64,000 bases of DNA. It comes from Gymnothorax reevesii. Lineage: Eukaryota; Chordata; Actinopteri; Anguilliformes; Muraenidae. The DNA lies in the NCBI GenBank assembly GCA_029721435.1, contig CM056583.1, forward strand, positions 70,364,120 to 70,428,119, written 5' to 3'. Positions within the stretch are counted from its first letter, which is position 1. The number at the start of each line of letters is the position of its first letter. The notes below the pieces were generated by a model, which ran no database searches, was not told where the DNA came from, and was given only the letters and a program-made list of their open reading frames with translations. Below are positions 61,314-64,000 of the stretch, in pieces. A program made the position numbers and the translations under genes.

Positions 61314-63170
61314 TGATTATCATCTATTAGCTTATTTTTGTGTTATATTCTGATTTGATGTGCTCTCAAACTAAGGGATGATGGTATGGCTCTCTGTAGA
61401 TGAGTCTGTCACGTAAAAGCTTGCACTCAAGGTTGACCAATCTATTACAAAGCGACTACAAAGTAATAAACCCACAACCTAGATCCGAACAGACCGCAAT
61501 GCAAGTGTGCTTCCATAAAACAAATGACAAAATAATCTTGTTTATTTAACATGCGTGTGTGTAACAGTGATCCTATGTGCTTAATTTAGACTCTTTTTTT
61601 TAAATTGCATTTGAAATTTTGCCTGCGAGGTTTGATCCTGCTCTAGTGCGGGAGTTTATGATCTTATGAGAGCAGTATAATGAATTTTTTGTGCATTGGA
61701 AATAGTCTCCACGCCGCATTTGCCCTTTTCTCATTTTTCCTAATTCATTGTCCATTTGCTTACTCCGTCTGCGACACTTTTTCACTCAGTGTGGCTCTAT
61801 AGGACAGCGAATCATCTCCCTCCATGTTTACTTCATGTTTTTCTCCACTGCTACTTAAGTGAGGATGAAACAGGTCTCTGTTGGGTCTAAGAGGTGGGGA
61901 AGAAGTACCCCAGCCTGAGCAGTCCCCAGGGGTCCAGGAGCCTCTCCAAGGGAAAGAGAGAGAGAGTCCAGAGCCAAAAGTTCAAGAGCCAAGAGAAGAT
62001 CCAAGAGAAGAGATAAAATGGTTGACCACTGCTTTATGTGCCTGGCCTGCAGACAGGAGGGGCTTACAGGCAGGAAGTGATCATGGGGAATCCTGGACTC
62101 CATTTTGTTTCCTCACATATGAAAGTTCTCCTCCATGTGACCCCAACAGGGGTGAGGAGAGTAGGTGCCAGTTAATTATACATAATTCATTACCAATGTA
62201 TGTTTTAATGTTTTAAATATTCCTCGTAGATGCATTGAAAAGGCCGTGTTCTGTTTCCCCAGTGCAGTTAAGGCTACTCAACAGAATTTATGCCCTACTA
62301 CATCGACACTGTAAGACTGCTATGAGGGATAATTTGTTCACTGGTTAGCTCACCTCTCTTCAGTCAACATTAAAAAAATCATCTAATATCATAAATTGCT
62401 TAAGCATGTACTTCATTTCATATACCGCTTATTCAGTCAAAGATGCGAATTTGTGAGCAGTTTTATGCAGGTATAATTAAATGCATCTCATTATGAATGC
62501 TTCTGCATTAGAAACACTATGATGGGCAGTGAAGGATAAACACCGCAGGTAAACAAGTAGTCCAGGCTTTGTATTAAGGTAGGGACTGCCATAGTACTGA
62601 ATGCTGAGCAGTGTGATTACAGCACACATTCTTTACTGAAAGCTATTCTTACCTTTCTGGAATTTTTACACTTTTCTTTTGTAATCTTAAAATGCTCTTA
62701 ATATGCGTATGATATACTAAAACGTAAAAGAAATCCACCAGGAGTTGAAACTCATCGATATTCAATTTTCATACATTTCTGATAAAAGTCTGACCAATCA
62801 TTCTCTTCGGTTCGAATAAAATGATTTGCCGAGCTTCCTGTCTGTCATCCGTTGCTGTGCCCCTTCCAGTTGCCTGTCACTGCTTACGAGTCGCGCGCCT
62901 CTCTGGCAGAGCGGTAGAGACAAAGCAGGTAGCTACTCAATGAAGTTAGCCTGTAAACAAAGCAGCTGCAACTGCTTTGCCGAAACACAAAGCATCTGAC
63001 TGTAAACAAACAGGCGCTGAAATGCTATAATTACTAACGTTAATGGTAGTTTGTCATACGTTCCGAGGGCATTTTATTTTATACCACATATAGAATGGAA
63101 TATTATGTAGTTACTGTTGGTTAGTTTTCACTAACCGGTGCCTCTAAATCTGACTCCATTGCCACGTTTT
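61314..63170. other. gene-free stretch
   Basis: One 111-codon plus-strand frame at 61881-62216 is Pro/Glu/Arg-rich and overlaps an 82-codon minus frame. It could be repeat-derived, but nothing identifies it. The 20 nt word at 62839-62858 also occurs at the end of the second LTR. Confidence 0.5.
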
Positions 63171-63322
63171 AAGATGCTTTCACACCGGACGCGAAACAAG
63201 TTTTTCGTACGACAGATTACAATCAAACTCAATGCAAAGACACAAATATGCGTCTTTGAATTGACTTTGAATGTAATCTGTCGTGTGAAAAGTTTGTTTC
63301 GCGTCCGGTGTGAAAGCATCTT
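63171..63322. repeat. 152 bp palindromic MITE
   Basis: The outer 29 bp of each arm are exact reverse complements (aagatgctttcacaccggac and onward). The next about 42 bp match with roughly eight differences, around a loop of about 10 nt. Both strands give a similar open frame because of the symmetry. The well-kept arms suggest a fairly recent insertion. Confidence 0.85.
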
Positions 63323-63964
63323 CATTTGCGCTGCTCACTTTCTCACTGCAGGCATCAGGGGAGCAGGGGAGCAGGGGAGCCTCAGAGGTCAGAAAGGGGG
63401 AAGAGGGTGGGACTTAGGAGGGAGGCGGAGTTGTTCATGTTCAAATTTCTTCTAAGTGCTGTGCTGCATGCCACAAACGTAAGAATAGCTTGAATGCAGT
63501 CTGAAGGAGAAAGTGCCATTTAGTTCCCAAAAAATTAGTCAGACTATAAAGTCTGTTGCACACCTGAGTAGAAAGTCTTAATGACAGATGTGCAGGTGTA
63601 GAATGATATGTAATCAACAGGTGAAGTGCCCACACACTGCCTTGAACTTTCCCAAAATTTATTAGACAAAATTATTCCTGAAATAAGGAGACAACGTAAT
63701 AAAAATTTAATTAACTAAAGTTTATTTGAATTTCATGAAAGAATGTTCAATGATGACTGTGAGGCATGAAATTCAGCTGTGATAAGGGGGGCCATCACTT
63801 GTGCTTTATAGTCCAGGAATTATTTTGCTGTAATTTTAACAATATCCACAATCCGAATTCCTGTTGGCTCCAAATAAGTAATTTGCCTTGTATGACAATT
63901 TTACACATCTCTTAAAACATGAATATGAAATGCCTATATTATGCTATACTGTACTTCCGACATC
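63323..63964. other. gene-free stretch
   Basis: Purine-rich GGGGAGCA repeats at about 63358-63385, otherwise unremarkable AT-rich DNA. Confidence 0.5.
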
Positions 63965-64000
63965 CACCAATCAGTCACAACATTAAGAACACCAGCCAAA
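63965..64000. mobile_element. possible left end of another Tc1-like element, cut by the window edge
   Basis: The words caccaatcagtcacaac and attaagaacacc resemble the outer end of a fish Tc1 family that reads CACTGATCAGCCACAACATT. Only 36 bp are available. Confidence 0.4.

Noticed and set aside
63131..63455. Two similar overlapping frames on opposite strands
   Set aside because: Produced by the palindrome at 63171-63322; the proteins resemble each other only because the DNA is symmetrical.

Overview
This window looks like ray-finned (teleost) fish nuclear DNA. It holds one vertebrate-type gene with many introns, at least six separate Tc1-like DNA transposon copies, fish-type SINEs, palindromic MITEs, LTR fragments and abundant microsatellites. 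I see no bacterial, organellar or CRISPR features and no convincing rRNA or tRNA gene. The species cannot be fixed from the sequence alone.

The only conserved host gene recognised is a RHOBTB-family gene, best matched to RHOBTB2, on the minus strand. I rebuilt it by hand as ten coding exons between 25207 (ATG) and 4442 (end of the TGA stop). All nine introns between them are GT-AG and the phases fit throughout, giving a 715-residue protein. The order is an atypical Rho GTPase domain, a proline-rich linker, a first BTB domain split by an acidic insert, a second BTB domain and the C-terminal RHOBTB domain. The family is known to act as substrate adaptors for CUL3 ubiquitin ligases. Upstream (higher coordinates) there are two candidate non-coding first exons in CpG-rich DNA. 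One ends at a splice donor at 34024/34023 and the other at 50914/50913. A tandem poly(A) signal lies at 3738-3747.

Layout: 1-3737 is downstream flank or distal 3'UTR. 3738-25207 is the coding part of rhobtb2. Its introns carry an intact-ORF Tc1 element (7237-8827), a decayed Tc1 of another lineage (8945-10804), a dispersed bipartite repeat (10918-11328) and a (CT)20 tract at an acceptor site. 25218-34440 is the probable 5' intron and promoter-proximal exon, holding a 234 bp palindrome and a deleted Tc1 copy. 34.9-39.1 kb is a repeat cluster with two hAT-type MITEs and two LTR-like segments, one nested in another repeat. 39.1-50 kb is gene-free, with two copies of a tRNA-derived SINE, a Tc1 fossil, a palindromic MITE and a 590 bp element with perfect 13 bp inverted ends, a TCAA duplication and repeated internal motifs. 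50.9-52.1 kb is CpG-rich and promoter-like. 52.3-64 kb is gene-free and repeat-rich, with three further Tc1-type copies or remnants, a Tc1-derived MITE inserted in a TA microsatellite, two long hairpin palindromes, and what looks like the edge of another Tc1 element at the right end.

The most useful material for follow-up is the 49.4-50.0 kb element, the three long palindromes, the two candidate rhobtb2 start regions, and the length-variable repeat in a splice acceptor tract.
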